A DNA stretch of 64,000 bases from Lophius americanus (Eukaryota; Chordata; Actinopteri; Lophiiformes; Lophiidae). Positions 21,095 to 31,550 of this stretch are shown piece by piece. The notes below the pieces were generated by a model. It made no database searches. It saw only the letters and a list, made by a program, of their open reading frames with translations, and had not been told where the DNA came from. A program made the translations under genes and the position numbers. Position 1 is the first letter of the stretch; each line of letters starts with the position of its first letter. Location: contig JBBDHG010000151.1 in assembly GCA_037951165.1 (NCBI GenBank), positions 2,419,001 through 2,483,000 on the forward strand, written 5' to 3'.

Positions 21095-21750
21095 GAAGGT
21101 TTTCACAAATATGCAGATATCCAGAAAACCATAGACGGAACTGTATCTGTCTTTTAACATTGAGCATAAATGAGCCTTCAGTCTTGGTTCCAGTTTCGGT
21201 ATTCCAGTTGTTTTTTCTTCAACACTATTTGCTTTTAACAACAGTGGTCACAAGTTTCGGTTGGTTATGATAACCAGCCTCCACTCATTGACATAACCGG
21301 TTCCTTTTTCTAGACCAGCCTGGTTTTGGTTCCAGTCAAGCCCCATTTTTTTCTGTGTGACAGTGTTTTTGTCTGTTGAGCTGCAACCAACTGACTGCAT
21401 GTAAGGCATTGAATCCGGACCAGCACTGGAGCTGCCATGTTGAAAAATGAGTGTCAAAAAATACACCCTAAACACCCTAAATATGTTTTCTTCAAAATCC
21501 ATGAAGCTATAAATTTTTTTTACAAACTAACAATACTGTCCGCCTCTCGATTCAAACACACATCAAATTTGAATGGGGTTTGTAGTGGACCGAGACTCAG
21601 CCTTTCACAAAGTCTTATTGAGTTCTGATGGTGATTTTTTTTTGTATAATTCTGCTGACAAACTGACCAACAGAAAATTGGATATGAGTTGACACATGAC
21701 CGCCTTTAGCAGAGGTAGGGGCATTTTGTGGTAGTTTTTAGCCTTTATCT
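21095..21750. repeat. GGTTCCAGTTTCGGT-type repeat remnant and flanks
   Basis: TTGGTTCCAGTTTCGGT, CAACACTATTTGC, CCAGCCTGGTTTTGGTTCC and TGTGTGACAGTG recall a decayed dispersed fish repeat rich in GGTTCC/GGAACC. A possibly related stretch lies at 60095-60240. The rest of the interval shows nothing recognisable. Confidence 0.3.
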
Positions 21751-21755
21751 ATCAC

Positions 21756-21848
21756 TTTGGCCTTATTCTTAATACGATAAAGTTAACAGTTCTGGTCCAA
21801 AGTGTCAAACAGATTTTTTAACTTTATCGTATTAAGAATAAGGCCAAA
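21756..21848. repeat. Perfect 31-bp inverted repeat, 31-bp spacer
   Basis: The 31 bases at 21756-21786 (starting TTTGGCCTTATTC) are the exact reverse complement of 21818-21848 (ending GAATAAGGCCAAA). No mismatch was found on hand comparison. The spacer is 21787-21817. Its perfection contrasts with the decayed repeats around it, so it is recent or maintained. Options are a fresh templated inversion, a small foldback element, or an RNA hairpin such as a microRNA precursor. The AT-rich arms match no microRNA I know. Confidence 0.95.
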
Positions 21849-21849
21849 C

Positions 21850-22690
21850 AGATTGAAGACAGTAGGAGAAGATTTGGAAGTCAACAACCAGGACTTGTCA
21901 TTTATGGTGTTTGGTTGTCGTTGGATTGACGTATAAAAGTAAATTAAAGGGGTCTGAAAATGTCCCAATGTAGGCCACCTGTTTCAACATCAGTGCTGGT
22001 TGGTGTTTTCTAGCTCTTGCAAATGGAGGGAAGGTTCTTCCCGCTCATGTGTATGAGGGAGTCGTCAACATAACACCATCACTAGAAACTCGCATTCCTG
22101 GCATATTCTCCGCCCTGATAGTTCCATCGGTGAGCGCTGAACCCGGGGTAATTACGCTTTGCAAACCAGAAACTATTTAGGTCGTGCTTCTTGTTTTTAA
22201 AAGCCTTTGGACTAGGCCCGGTTGCAGATGGAGACAACGTTGCTGTGTACTTTTTTTTGTTTTTTTTTGTTTACAGCCACGCTGTGGTATTTATCTGTTT
22301 ACTCAGATGAAATTCTGAACACCCCTGCTTTCGTACCGGAAATACCCTTAATTTCCCTTTCATGTTTATTGTGGAAAAATCCACACACAGCTTCAACATT
22401 CCAACCATGCCAAACATTTGTAGCAGAACCCTCCACTTCCCTCACAACAGTGTCTCCTGTGCCGGGTCTTAAGTTGTTATAAAGTCAGATTCAGCACCGG
22501 TAAAGATTTCAATGTTGAGATGTTAACCCTTTAATTTCCTGCTCAACGGTTTGCTTGAGCTCATTTAGAGACACTATTTCCTACTGAAAAATATGACTGA
22601 ACATCTTTATAATATGACCCAGTGGCAGCAAGTATACGCAAAACACTAACGGCCAAGCGTGGAGCCCTGGGGGACACCGAGGTTTTTTTT
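21850..22690. other. Non-coding spacer, no feature recognised
   Basis: Contains two TTTTTTTTGT runs near 22250-22270. The frame at 22222-22482 (86 codons) starts with a hydrophobic stretch but has no recognised family. No dispersed repeat copy was identified. Confidence 0.35.
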
Positions 22691-22699
22691 TGAGTCGAT

Positions 22700-22860
22700 C
22701 TGGTGTTTTTGGTTCTTTTCCATGTGGGTTGAATCCAAAGTAACTGGACTTCTGCTTCGGCGTGAAGACGTTTCACCTTTTACCCAAGAGGCTTCGTCAC
22801 TAACCGACTGGCGGGGGAGTCTGGGATTTTACACACTGGAACAATCACTTACTGGAGGTT
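22700..22860 (-). repeat. Dispersed repeat with GAAGCCTCTTGGG..GAAACG motif
   Basis: On the minus strand: AGTGACGAAGCCTCTTGGG, then GGTGAAACGTCTTCACG, then GTCCAGTTACTTTGGATTC and AACCCACATGG. This order is typical of a widespread fish repeat whose end folds as a hairpin before a GAAACGTCTTC motif. I am not sure of its class (Penelope-like is one possibility). Non-coding. Confidence 0.55.
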
Positions 22861-22864
22861 AAAA

Positions 22865-23222
22865 ATGGCTGACATATAGAGAAGATGAGTTCAATCAAAC
22901 ATACGCAATCATTTGAGCTTTAACGACATCTGACAAACACTTGTCCAGATAGTTTGGCTATCATCACATGTGAGGAAGTGTTGTATCATTTATCAGGAAT
23001 GAAGGCGTGAATAAACTGGTGTAAATATGTTATAAGTCATTTTCATGCTTTGGTGCAACGATTTCTAATCATATAACATCCTGAACAGGATTTTTCTTTG
23101 TCGCCATTATCCATATTGGTAACACGTTAAAATAAAACGGCCCCTTTAAAAGATTTAAAACTGTTTATAATTTGAATTTGATCATTTATTGGTGTTAGTA
23201 AATGATTATAAACAAGTTATTT
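22865..23222. other. AT-rich spacer, no feature recognised
   Basis: No repeat family, RNA gene or frame recognised. Confidence 0.35.
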
Positions 23223-23224
23223 TA

Positions 23225-23645
23225 GTTATTCAGTGATTGATGCAAACCAAATTCTGACTAAATTGGACCAACGGTTGAGAAAATATGGCCCCAAAACCTT
23301 GGAGATGAAGCTCCGCCCTAGTGTTGGAAATATAAAGCCCAGAATTCCAAAAATCCAAATCTGTTTTTTCCTTTCACTAAGGTCTATGTGGGTACAAACT
23401 TTAAAGATGATCCATGAAACAGTTTGGGTCATCACGCTAACATGAAAGACGTGACATTTCATGTATAGTATAATATTTTAATTATGGTGTAATACCCTAG
23501 TATAGATAAATATTCATATTTATATTTGCATTTTTATTCTGTTATAGTGATCTTTGCTGCTGTAACCCTGCAATTTCCCCATTGTGGGACTAATAAAGGT
23601 TCATCTTATCTAATCTTATAATATCCCCGACTTTTTGAGGATAAA
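23225..23645 (+). repeat. Modular dispersed repeat, copy 2, split by LINE-like tail
   Basis: TAAATTGGACCAACGGTTGAG, TATGGCCCCAAAACC, GAGATGAAGCTCCGCCC and CACTAAGGTCTATGTGGGT match the family, with one subunit plus the tail module. It is interrupted after about 23455. The family's terminal block reappears at 23618-23645 as ATATCCCCGACTTTTTGAGG. The inserted 23460-23617 ends TGCTGCTGTAACCCTGC, AATTTCCCCATTGTGGGAC, TAATAAAGGTTC and short ATCTTATCT units, like a fish LINE 3' end. Confidence 0.7.
23530..23617 (+). mobile_element. LINE 3'-tail-like insertion
   Basis: GCTGCTGTAACCCTGCAATT then TCCCCATTGTGGGACTAATA and AAGGTTCATCTTATC with a short ATCTT-type tandem tail is characteristic of 3' ends of fish non-LTR retrotransposons. 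It interrupts the modular repeat, so it inserted later. No reverse-transcriptase sequence is attached, consistent with 5' truncation. Confidence 0.6.
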
Positions 23646-24043
23646 CAGGATAATTCTGCCTGATGGAAAAAGACAAAGCAGCAAACCTCTGAATTTCCAC
23701 TTGAGAGAATAGTGGGCTCATTATTTGGCAGGCAGCAAGCCACTGTCACAGTTGTGCTTTTTATCTGGCTATTTATAGCAGCTTATAAATGATTCATAAA
23801 GACTTCACAACCTGATTAATAAACTAACAGTTTGTAAAACCCTTTATAAGGGGGTCTTGTTGTTAAGTGGCTCCTAAAAGCCTGAAAGACCTCCGGAACA
23901 CCCTGATTGTTTTTTACTCCACTTGTCATTTCCAATTTGAGTGACGGGCAAAGCATGCTGGGCCGGTATGTCCTCCCCCATTCTTCCTGCTCTTTAATTG
24001 GTTCGTCAACAGGACCCCTGCCTTTGTTTGTCCAAGACCCCTG

Positions 24044-24150
24044 AACACACACACACACTCACAGGCAAAACACACACCCACATTCGCATGCAAACAAGAA
24101 CCTCCACACACACATTCCCTCACACAAACACACCAAAACCAGTAGGGGTG
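24044..24150. repeat. CA-rich imperfect microsatellite
   Basis: Several CA runs (ACACACACACAC, CACACCCAC, CACACACA, CACACAAACACACC) within about 100 bp, interrupted by unique bases. Confidence 0.85.
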
Positions 24151-24154
24151 TGTG

Positions 24155-24604
24155 ACCACACGGACTCCAACTCTTTCCAGAGGCCTGTCCCTCTCAGCTG
24201 ATTAGTAAACTATGATTAAGGTTATCGCAAACTTTCCACAACGGAGAACACCTTGACTTTCACGAGCCGTGTTTGTCCTTCATCAACACCGTGTTGGTGT
24301 GTAAATAGTCCCAAACTCGCATTTCTGCAGCCAATATTTTCCATTTCGCACACAAAACCACCAAAGCATTCCACCCGCTGCCGTTAAGTTCAAACACAGA
24401 CAGCGAGTCTGCTGCTAACCTTGGATATATGACAAATACAATAATGTCAATAAAGGCCAATGCCGCATATTTGACTTATACATGTGAGTGTGTCAAAGAG
24501 CCAAATCGGTCTTCTCCATCTTTTTTTTTTCAGGACGGGGCAAGATTTGTTTTTCTTTTTTTCTTACCTTAACTCACGATTGTATTCCATTCATACTTTG
24601 TGAC
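24155..24604. other. Non-coding spacer, no feature recognised
   Basis: T-runs at 24521-24531 and nearby. No gene or repeat family recognised. Confidence 0.35.
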
Positions 24605-24605
24605 A

Positions 24606-25055
24606 TATACTATTATCACCCATCATTTTGTAACCACTGACAGACGAGGCTAGAATAACATTGATTGTCTCAGTAAAATGGCTGCTGTCAGACAGCAAGT
24701 GAAAAGAAAAAAATGGGCAAACATAAAGAGCTGAGCGGCTCTGAAAAGGCCCAAATTATGATGGGAAGATTGCCGGGTCAGAACATCTCCAAAACTGCAG
24801 TTCTTGCAGTGGTTAGTAGCTAGAAAAGAGTGATCTAGAGAAGGAACTGGTTGATGGGTGTTGTGTGTGAGGAGTGAAGGTTAGTCTGTGCTGTCCTATC
24901 TTTACAGTAGCAATAGTTGTTGAAAAAGTGATTGCTGGTTCTGACAGAACGGTATTAAAACACACAGTCACATAACATCTTTGCTAATCTGGAAGCAAAA
25001 ATTGTACCTTTAATAGTAGAAAAAGGTGGTCTTAATGTTATGGCTTATCGGTGTA
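24606..25055 (+). mobile_element. Tc1-like transposon, internally deleted
   Basis: The left end, ATATACTATTATCACCC, and the right end, GGTCTTAATGTTATGGC plus TTATCGGTGTA, are imperfect inverted repeats of a very common fish Tc1 type. An ATG at 24713 encodes MGKHKELSGSEKAQIMMGR and continues GQNISKTAVLAV before a stop at 24821: the N-terminal helix-turn-helix of the transposase. A later GCTGGTTCTGACAGAACGG block follows. At about 450 bp against roughly 1.6 kb for intact elements, the catalytic part is missing, so it is non-autonomous. Confidence 0.8.
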
Positions 25056-25094
25056 GACTATCCAGGGAGATTGTAATTGAAGCGTATTTGCAAT

Positions 25095-25290
25095 AAGATA
25101 GATACCCCACTGGAGTCCAGACACCGGTGGTGGTGGTGGCTGATGGGTCTGCTGAGCATGAACAGGAAGGTGGTGAATCCGCTGAGGCTGTGATGTTAGC
25201 AGATGGTTTAGTAGCACTGTTTCCTCGCAGCAAGAACGTTCAGGGGCTGAACTATGCGGAGTTGCATGTTCTCCTCATTGGTTTTAATCT
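25095..25290. repeat. GGTGGTGGTGGC repeat, copy 3, joined to another repeat
   Basis: CCCCACTGGAGTCCAGACACC, GGTGGTGGTGGTGGCTGATG and TCTGCTGA match the copies at 9.8 and 12.9 kb. From 25210 it runs into TAGCACTGTTTCCTCGCAGC, AAGAACGTTC, TATGCGGAGTTGC and ATGTTCTCC, which resembles the other fish repeat also seen at 55056-55240. Confidence 0.55.
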
Positions 25291-27184
25291 TGCTTTTTTT
25301 AAACTCAGAACTATATCATAATGACATTGTTATTACATGTTGAGAACATTTTGTTTCTATCCGTCTCTCTGCATGTATACTCATGGCTTGGGCCAAGATT
25401 GGTTTGAACCCTTTCTTGATCTGGCAGCAGATAATTGGGTGCATGTGACCCACACCCTCCCTCTGTAGAAGGCCATTATGTTTTATTTGGAACTAACAGC
25501 TGAGTCACCCAGTCTGAAACATAAAAGATGAAACATGACAAACAAGGGCGAGAAGTCAGGCAGTAACTCTAAGGAGAAGTGCGGTGGTTTGTGTTCCACG
25601 CGCCCCCCAGTCGGCCCAAAGGCCTAAAGAGTCCCGAGAACCAGAGACAGAACCGTGATGTGGACCTCAATCTTTGGCTCTGCAGCCATTGCCGGCCGCA
25701 ATCAACACTGATGATCTGGTCATGGTAGATGACCAGAGTCCAACGCTAGCTGAATAGTCCGATCACAAGCCCAAGTCGTGAGAAGCTGAACCAGGTACAA
25801 TAAACAGGCCCACAGGAGCGCCCCTGCACACCTGTGGGGGCAAAACCCCAACGGACTTTCTCATTGGCAGTTGGATATCTGATACACTGGTGTTATTCTT
25901 CTTCTAAGGTTTCACTCTTGCCTAATAAACAAAGCGTTACAGGAAGCAATCAGATGCAGTGTTAATGGACTTAGTGGCGTTGTTGTGTTTCCACAAACTT
26001 CTGTTTATTTGTACTGTAGTTTCGCTGCCTGTAATCTCTTATCAGGACACAGAAAAAAAAACCCTGATTAAGATACGGCTGTGACTTTCCGTTGTTTGAC
26101 CACTTCGAGGTTAACGTTCCAGGATGACCTCCCGTTTGTCACCTGGCGTCCGCCGCTCCGTCTGATCTTTTCCGCTGGGAACTCTGCCACTTGTGACCCG
26201 GACAGGTGAAGTGATAGCAGGGCAGTGGGAACTGTAAAAAAGTGCAGTGAACTGAGTCACATGCTGGCTTTAGTACAAAGTGTCTCATTAGTCCAAAGGA
26301 ATTTTTCCTCTTTCTTCTGCGGGTGAAATCATTAACAGAAAATGCTTTTGATCTGGTGTCAGCTGGTCATTTTCAGGAAATGCTTACAGTGTGTGCTCAC
26401 ACAATCTGTCAAACTGAATCCTTGCTCCACGTCTGTGGAAAAATACACTCTACAATCTTAGAATTCTTCCATCTTGGGTTATTTTGGGTTTTGGCACCGG
26501 CTGTAATAAAATCTACTGCAATTAAATAATGCAAACACTCGGTGCATAGCAACGTAAACACTGTTTTTCTGGGGGCAGACTCACACGGCGGCGTGAAAAA
26601 AAGGTTGGGAGAGGCTGGAGTTGTGCAGCAGCCCTGATGAAAATACCATAATAAGGTTTCAGGGCTGAAGAAAGTAATCAAATTCTTTTTCTGACCCAAA
26701 GTGATTGGACCAAGGCTGCAGCTGGGTTCTACTGAAACATCGACCACACTGGTGGGAAGTCTGGGATGATAAATGGGGAAGAGTCCTGGTCTCAGACTGA
26801 GGCCTACAGGGCAAAGGTTGCCCTTTTAACAGCTTAGCAAACAATCTAAAATCATATAAAAAAGCCGTTTCAGTTCTCTTGAAATGTCCAAAATCTAGAT
26901 TTCAGATTAGAGTTGGTTATCTCGATAGATGCGTTTATCTTCTAGTCCTCTACCTCACCTCCAGCAAAACCAATGTGTGAGACGACTCATTGGATTTGAA
27001 CCCAAATGGACGCCCTAGTCAGGAATGCCTGCCTGACATCCGTCTCTGCCGGACGCCAAACACGTCGTCAGCTGTTGACAAGCAGATCGTGAACAGCTGA
27101 CAGTCTGCATTGTTGCTGCATTTCTCCTCTCCGGTGGTTTCGTTCAACCACGCAGGCGCCGCTGGCTTGTGATGATGTCACTAT
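25291..27184. other. Unique sequence, no gene recognised
   Basis: About 1.9 kb without recognisable repeats. Frames such as 26409-26747 minus (112 codons) have no family similarity. 25880-26110 includes CTTATCAGG and GATAAG-like sites and could be regulatory, with no firm support. Confidence 0.35.
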
Positions 27185-27219
27185 TAGGGATTGCATCTGA
27201 CGGAACCAGTGTGCTGTGG

Positions 27220-27725
27220 GTTGTATAACGTGGGCTAAGTTTGGCTCCCTATGTGCATCGGGGCGCCCAAGACCCTGTATCCAGACCGGAACACCCAACA
27301 AGACCTGCAGTTGTGGAGATGTTCCACTCGTCTATCCATCTCACACGGTTATGCTGGAGGGTCTTCTGGCTTTCGGCACATCAACTTCAGGACAAAATGT
27401 TCACGCGCTCTCTCATAAATCTCACCACAGACTTGTCCTGCTCAGGGTTGCAGCGGGGGCTGGAGCCTATTCCAGCTGACATTGGTTGAAAGGCAAGGTA
27501 CACCCTGGACTGAGCTGCCAGTTCACAACAAGTCACGCTCATATTCACTTTGCATGTTTTTCGGAAGGGTAGTACTAGAAGGGAACCCACAACTAACTGC
27601 CTTTAAGCCCTAAAGGCAGAGGAGGATTCAAACGCAGAACTTTCTGGCTGTGCGGCCACTCTGGTACCGATTGTAACGATGGGTGCTATGCTATATAAGG
27701 AAGTGGTCATAATGTTATGGATGAA
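27220..27725 (-). mobile_element. Tc1-like transposon remnant with a repeat inserted
   Basis: Minus-strand Tc1 order read backwards: GGCTCCCTATGTGCATC, GGGGCGCCCAAGACCCTGT, CAACAAGACCTGCAGTTGTG, GAGATGTTCC and CTCGTCTATCCATCTCACA to about 27347. The terminal-type GTGGTCATAATGTTATGG then lies at 27703-27720. The 27435-27665 interval between them is a different fish repeat, so one element appears to have been split. Internal deletion is evident at about 27275-27285. Confidence 0.6.
27435..27665. repeat. Common teleost interspersed repeat (GGAGCCTATTCCAGCTG type)
   Basis: GGGGCTGGAGCCTATTCCAG, CTGACATTGG, GGTACACCCTGGACTGAG, CTGCCAGTTCACAAC, GGGAACCCAC, and GATTCAAACGCAGAAC with CTTTCTGGCTGTGCGG are in the order of a widespread fish repeat. 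Decayed and non-coding. Fragments of the same family lie near 8590, 49360, 53955 and 55056. Confidence 0.7.
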
Positions 27726-28059
27726 TGATTTGCATTAAATGTATTTTTCCCTATAAATCCTTATCGCGTAAAGCATTTTAGAAGCAGAGTTTTGGATCCG
27801 CCTCAGAACGCTTTAGAGATTGATGCATTTATTGATGATGGTTTTTACACTGCAGGCTGGACTGAACCTGGTAGGCGACAGAATCCGGACTGAACTCAAT
27901 GAACCCAATCGCAGATCACGAGCTCGTTGAGAGAATCTAAATGAATGCGTGTGACCCGTCTTCCTGCCAAGTACTGCGATCATCTCCACCAAATTCCAGA
28001 GGTGGTAAATCCAGCTCAGGCTTCAGCGGCATTCCTGGTGAAACGTTAGCCTGCAGCGC

Positions 28060-28420
28060 GGTCATGTGATCATGTGACTGCGGCCCAGGTGCGAGCGCTG
28101 ACGGCCATCAGACAGAACCGCGCCGCGTGTCCTCCATGCGTAAACTGGAGCACGAACAGCATGTCCATGTCCACACGCCTTCGCTGTCTTTCCTCGCCAC
28201 CTGTGTGCTGGTGTGTTTTTATTGGGTCATGAGCCCAAGAAGTGTTCTCCCCTTTAAACCGGACCCGTCCCCCTCCTGTGTTCTCCTCATGATCAAAGGC
28301 CCGGCTGTTCCAGCGCTCCGTTTGATGCTCCGGCACAATAGAGCCTGTTGGGGTTTTGATTTCTTCATCCATTTATCTCCATAAAGGCCAGGCCTCCCCC
28401 CCCTCCCCACACCAGTGGGT
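28060..28420. other. GC-richer unique block
   Basis: Higher CpG content than the surroundings (for example GTGCGAGCGCTGACGG and GAACCGCGCCGCG). Contains ATTGGGTCATGAGCCCAA and CCATTTATCTCCATAAAGG. Frames cross it on both strands (100 codons minus, 85 plus) with no family similarity. It could be a conserved element or an old CpG-rich regulatory region. Low confidence. Confidence 0.25.
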
Positions 28421-28824
28421 GAAGGGAGGGAGGGGAGGACCCAGGCAGGACTATACAAGCTTCCTGGCTTCATGCACGGTTCGGTTCGGCGCTGGATATC
28501 AGGAGCTGAAGGTTTTTGTGTAATCTTAGCATGCCTCTTGTCACTTCTTTCATGAAACAGATTAAATTCAACACTCTATTAATTTAGTTTCAGTACGAAA
28601 ACATTCTCATACTTTATCTTCAAATAAATGGAAGCTCCTCTAAATGAGATTACAGAGCCGGCGTGATTTACAGGATTTCAAAGCGGCATCGGTAAAGACG
28701 GGATTAAGGACGATGAAGATTTTTTCATCTAGCGGACAAACGTGACCCGAAAACCAGAGAAAAAAATACTTTGGCATTAAGAGTATTTTGACACTCTTGG
28801 TCAAAAATGTCTCATTAGTGTCTC

Positions 28825-28858
28825 GCTAATCATGTTCATTAGAATGAACATGATTAGC
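28825..28858. repeat. 16-bp perfect hairpin with 2-base loop
   Basis: GCTAATCATGTTCATT at 28825-28840 and AATGAACATGATTAGC at 28843-28858 are exact reverse complements separated by AG. Such near-palindromes are prone to cruciform extrusion or strand-switch replication. No flanking element ends recognised. Confidence 0.95.
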
Positions 28859-28859
28859 T

Positions 28860-30165
28860 ATAACATTAAAACCATTTCCCTATTATTCTGAATCTCTCTT
28901 TGCTTAATATCATAACATTATTCTATCATTTTTAAATCATAAACTCTTAATTCTCAGCTGTTTTTTTTGTCCATTTATTCAATATTTTTCCTTTTATCCG
29001 GAGTGAGTCCGTGGTGTCAGCAGTCTAGGAAGTGCATTCGTAACGTCCCTCTCCCCAGCAGCACTCTCCAGCTCATCCTGCGGGATCCTGAGGCGTTACC
29101 GGGACAGGTGAGATGTACGGTCCTCCCAGTGAGTGAACCAAACGCACCTGAAAAACCTTCAAAGGGAAGCGTCTGATCCGATCCAACACTCCGAGTTCTC
29201 TCCGGATGTAAAAAAAAAAAGTCCAGACCCCCTACAAAGGAAGCTCACTTCAGCCACTTGTATCCTTGACCTCATTCTTTCGGTCACCAGATACAACACC
29301 CACAATTCTGCTGATTCTGCACCAAACCGGCGGTCCATCTCATGGCCCATTTGCTCATCACTCAAAAACAAGAAACAAAAATCACTAACTCTTTCGCTGG
29401 AGGCAGCAACTCACTTCCAACCTGGAGGAGACAGTCCCTCCTTTGCTGGTGGAGGGTTGAAGAGAAGTGGAAGAAATGACACACTGCCTGCTTTTGTTGT
29501 TCTGGTATAAGGATAAGCCAGATAGAAGTGAGGCATCAAGATCCCATTTAACTCCAGCTGTCCGTTTAAAGCTACATTATGACGTCCCCTCCATCATTTT
29601 TGCAGGGAAGCTATTATGTGCAGAAAAAGGAATCCTCCCCTCTCCTCCATTCAACTGTTAAATCCAGTGAAGCGAAATCAGCTCGCACTTCTTGTCAGTA
29701 CCTGTAATGAGCTTCTGCTGTTACGACAGAAATGGTGCAAATTCAGCTTCTTCTTGGTGCATCAAGCTGATCTAATGTTTACGTTTGGATAGTGTGACAC
29801 GATATGCTGTTGCACCCCTCGTGTGTGCGTGCGTGCGTGTGTGTCACGTTTTTGGACACATTATAAGACGCACTGCATCCTAACCTGTGCAGTGATAGGT
29901 TTGCATGAAAGGCTGCTGAACTGGTGGAAATATGGTGCAGAGATAAGACGAAAAAAACAACATTTAATCACATTTTATGCATCATATAAAATGTTTATTG
30001 CAAGAACAACATTATGGGGCTGCAGCATCTCATAGGGATGATTCAGTCACCCACAAACTGACCCAAATGCAGCCCCTATTTCAAAAAAACTCTCACAAAA
30101 AAACAACAAACCCGACCATTTATGATTTTTTTTTTCTTTCTTTCCCTCTTTCTGATAAAGAGGCA
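28860..30165. other. Unique sequence, no gene recognised
   Basis: Includes a plus frame at 29133-29510 (125 codons) crossing an A-run at 29210-29220, with no family similarity. A short TGTGTGCGTGCGTGCG tract lies near 29821-29842. Confidence 0.35.
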
Positions 30166-30169
30166 AATT

Positions 30170-30400
30170 TGCACGGAGAATTAATTTGACTTGGATGAAC
30201 GGCAACTGGAAAGTCCAGTCAGATAATTTCCTCTTAAGCATAATTAGCTCATGAAATATTATTCATATGCTTCGTTCTGTTCCGCTGCACCTTCATTTCC
30301 CAACCCGATTCAATTATTGTTCGATGAAATTACGGAGCGAATGCATCAGAGAAGCGGTCACACAATGGAGCGAAGCATCCGGCCGATACCAAGAGGCGTC
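30170..30400. other. Candidate conserved non-coding element
   Basis: GAGAATTAATTTGACTTGG, CATAATTAGCTCATGAAATA, TTATTCATATGC, GATTCAATTATTGTTCG and GAATGCATCAGAG occur within 160 bp. This is dense in TAAT/ATTA cores and octamer-like sites, and free of repeats. Enhancer-like by appearance. Confidence 0.3.
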
Positions 30401-30594
30401 CCTCCCACAGCTCTCCTTCTGCAATAACGTGTCTTCTTCTTTCTGATCCCTATGAGTGAGCTTGTGGTGCAACGATTGAAAAATGTTATTCATATTTTTA
30501 AAAAAAGAAAAATTGCAAACAGGTTTTTTTGGTAGTTTTTTTTTTTTTTTACCTCCATTAGCTGCTCGCCCACACATGCTAATAGAAAATCAAT

Positions 30595-30720
30595 ATATTG
30601 AACGACATCATTTGCCATTGACGGATGGATTTTGCATGAAAACATACAGACAGAGATAAGTTTTGGTATATCCCAGAGGTGATACAGCATTTAAAATGAA
30701 CAAAAAATAAAATAATAGGC
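30595..30720 (+). mobile_element. CCTCCGCC-type repeat, 5' fragment
   Basis: GGATGGATTTTGCATGAAAA, GATAAGTTTTGGTATATCCC, AGAGGTGATACAGCATTTAA and CAAAAAATAAAATAATAGG match the first third of the family. A second fragment of the same family in the opposite orientation starts at 31247, with a LINE-2 tail between. Confidence 0.6.
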
Positions 30721-30926
30721 CCTTCGGAGCGGCGACGCCACATTGTGGCGAGGCGCTAGGGAGCGCCATAAACAAATTAAAATTAGAGGATGGTGTTACA
30801 AAGTTCAGTTCCGTTATTTATATACTCGCTAATATAGATTATGACAATATCAGCGGAGATTAGTGAGACTTTTGACTTCTACAAATCAGATGCTCTTGGA
30901 CAATCCCCTGTCCAATTGAAGGTCCA

Positions 30927-31246
30927 TTTGCAGTAACCGGCCCAAACCTCTGGAACCGTGTACAAACGGACCTCAGAGCGGCACAGAGCCTTGAAATCTT
31001 TTAAATCTCTGTTGAAAAACGCACCTCTTTTCCTCTGGCTTTTAATTTGCGTTGAGCTTTGACGCGTCTGTTTAACCTGAGCATTTTAAATATTTACTTT
31101 AATCCTTATTTTATTTTTTAACTTTTATCTTGCTTCATTTCATCTGATTGTCTGATTTATTTTTTATGCATTTTTCTCAGTCTTATCTTTTTTGTCAACC
31201 CATTTCGGCTGTTTAAACGTGCTATATGAAGGAACTTTGACTTGAC
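30927..31246 (+). pseudogene. LINE-2 (CR1 group) 3' end relic
   Basis: TTTGCAGTAACCGGCCCAAA translates FAVTGPNLWNRVQTDLRAAQ and continues SLEIF. After a frame shift it reads FKSLLKNAPLF: the conserved C terminus of fish L2 reverse transcriptase. An AT-rich 3' untranslated part follows, ending ACGTGCTATATGAAGGAACT and TTGACTTGACT, the usual kind of L2 tail. It is 5'-truncated and frame-shifted, so dead. Confidence 0.75.
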
Positions 31247-31550
31247 TGGACTACAGAGAACTCCAACAAACTCTTCGAGTGTCTCTAAAATACTATGCAG
31301 CCGGATGTCTTCCACTTCAGCGCCTCTGTTCAGCCCGCTGAGACCCCAGCTCCACCCCTTCAAAGACACATCGAAGGCACAAACGCAGCAATAGCCACAT
31401 TATGACATAACTACTCACAAACGGCTTATTCTGATTTATTTTAATTGAAAAGCTGCGAAAAGTCAGCAAAATTAACCCCAAAGAAACACTAAAGGAATTA
31501 AAGGAACAAAAGCGGCAATAGCCACAATGTGACGTCATTACTCCAAATGA
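31247..31550 (-). mobile_element. CCTCCGCC-type repeat, reverse fragment
   Basis: CTCCAACAAACTCTTCGAGTG, CTTCCACTTCAGCGCCTCTG, AGCAATAGCCACATTATGAC and GAAAAGCTGCGAAAAG match the reverse-oriented copies. An AACCCCAAAGAAACACTAAA to AGCGGCAATAGCCACAATG stretch repeats part of the block again near 31470-31515, so an internal duplication is present. Confidence 0.65.

Noticed and set aside
21756..21848. Known microRNA hairpin
   Set aside because: The arms match no microRNA seed I recognise; kept as an unexplained inverted repeat only.
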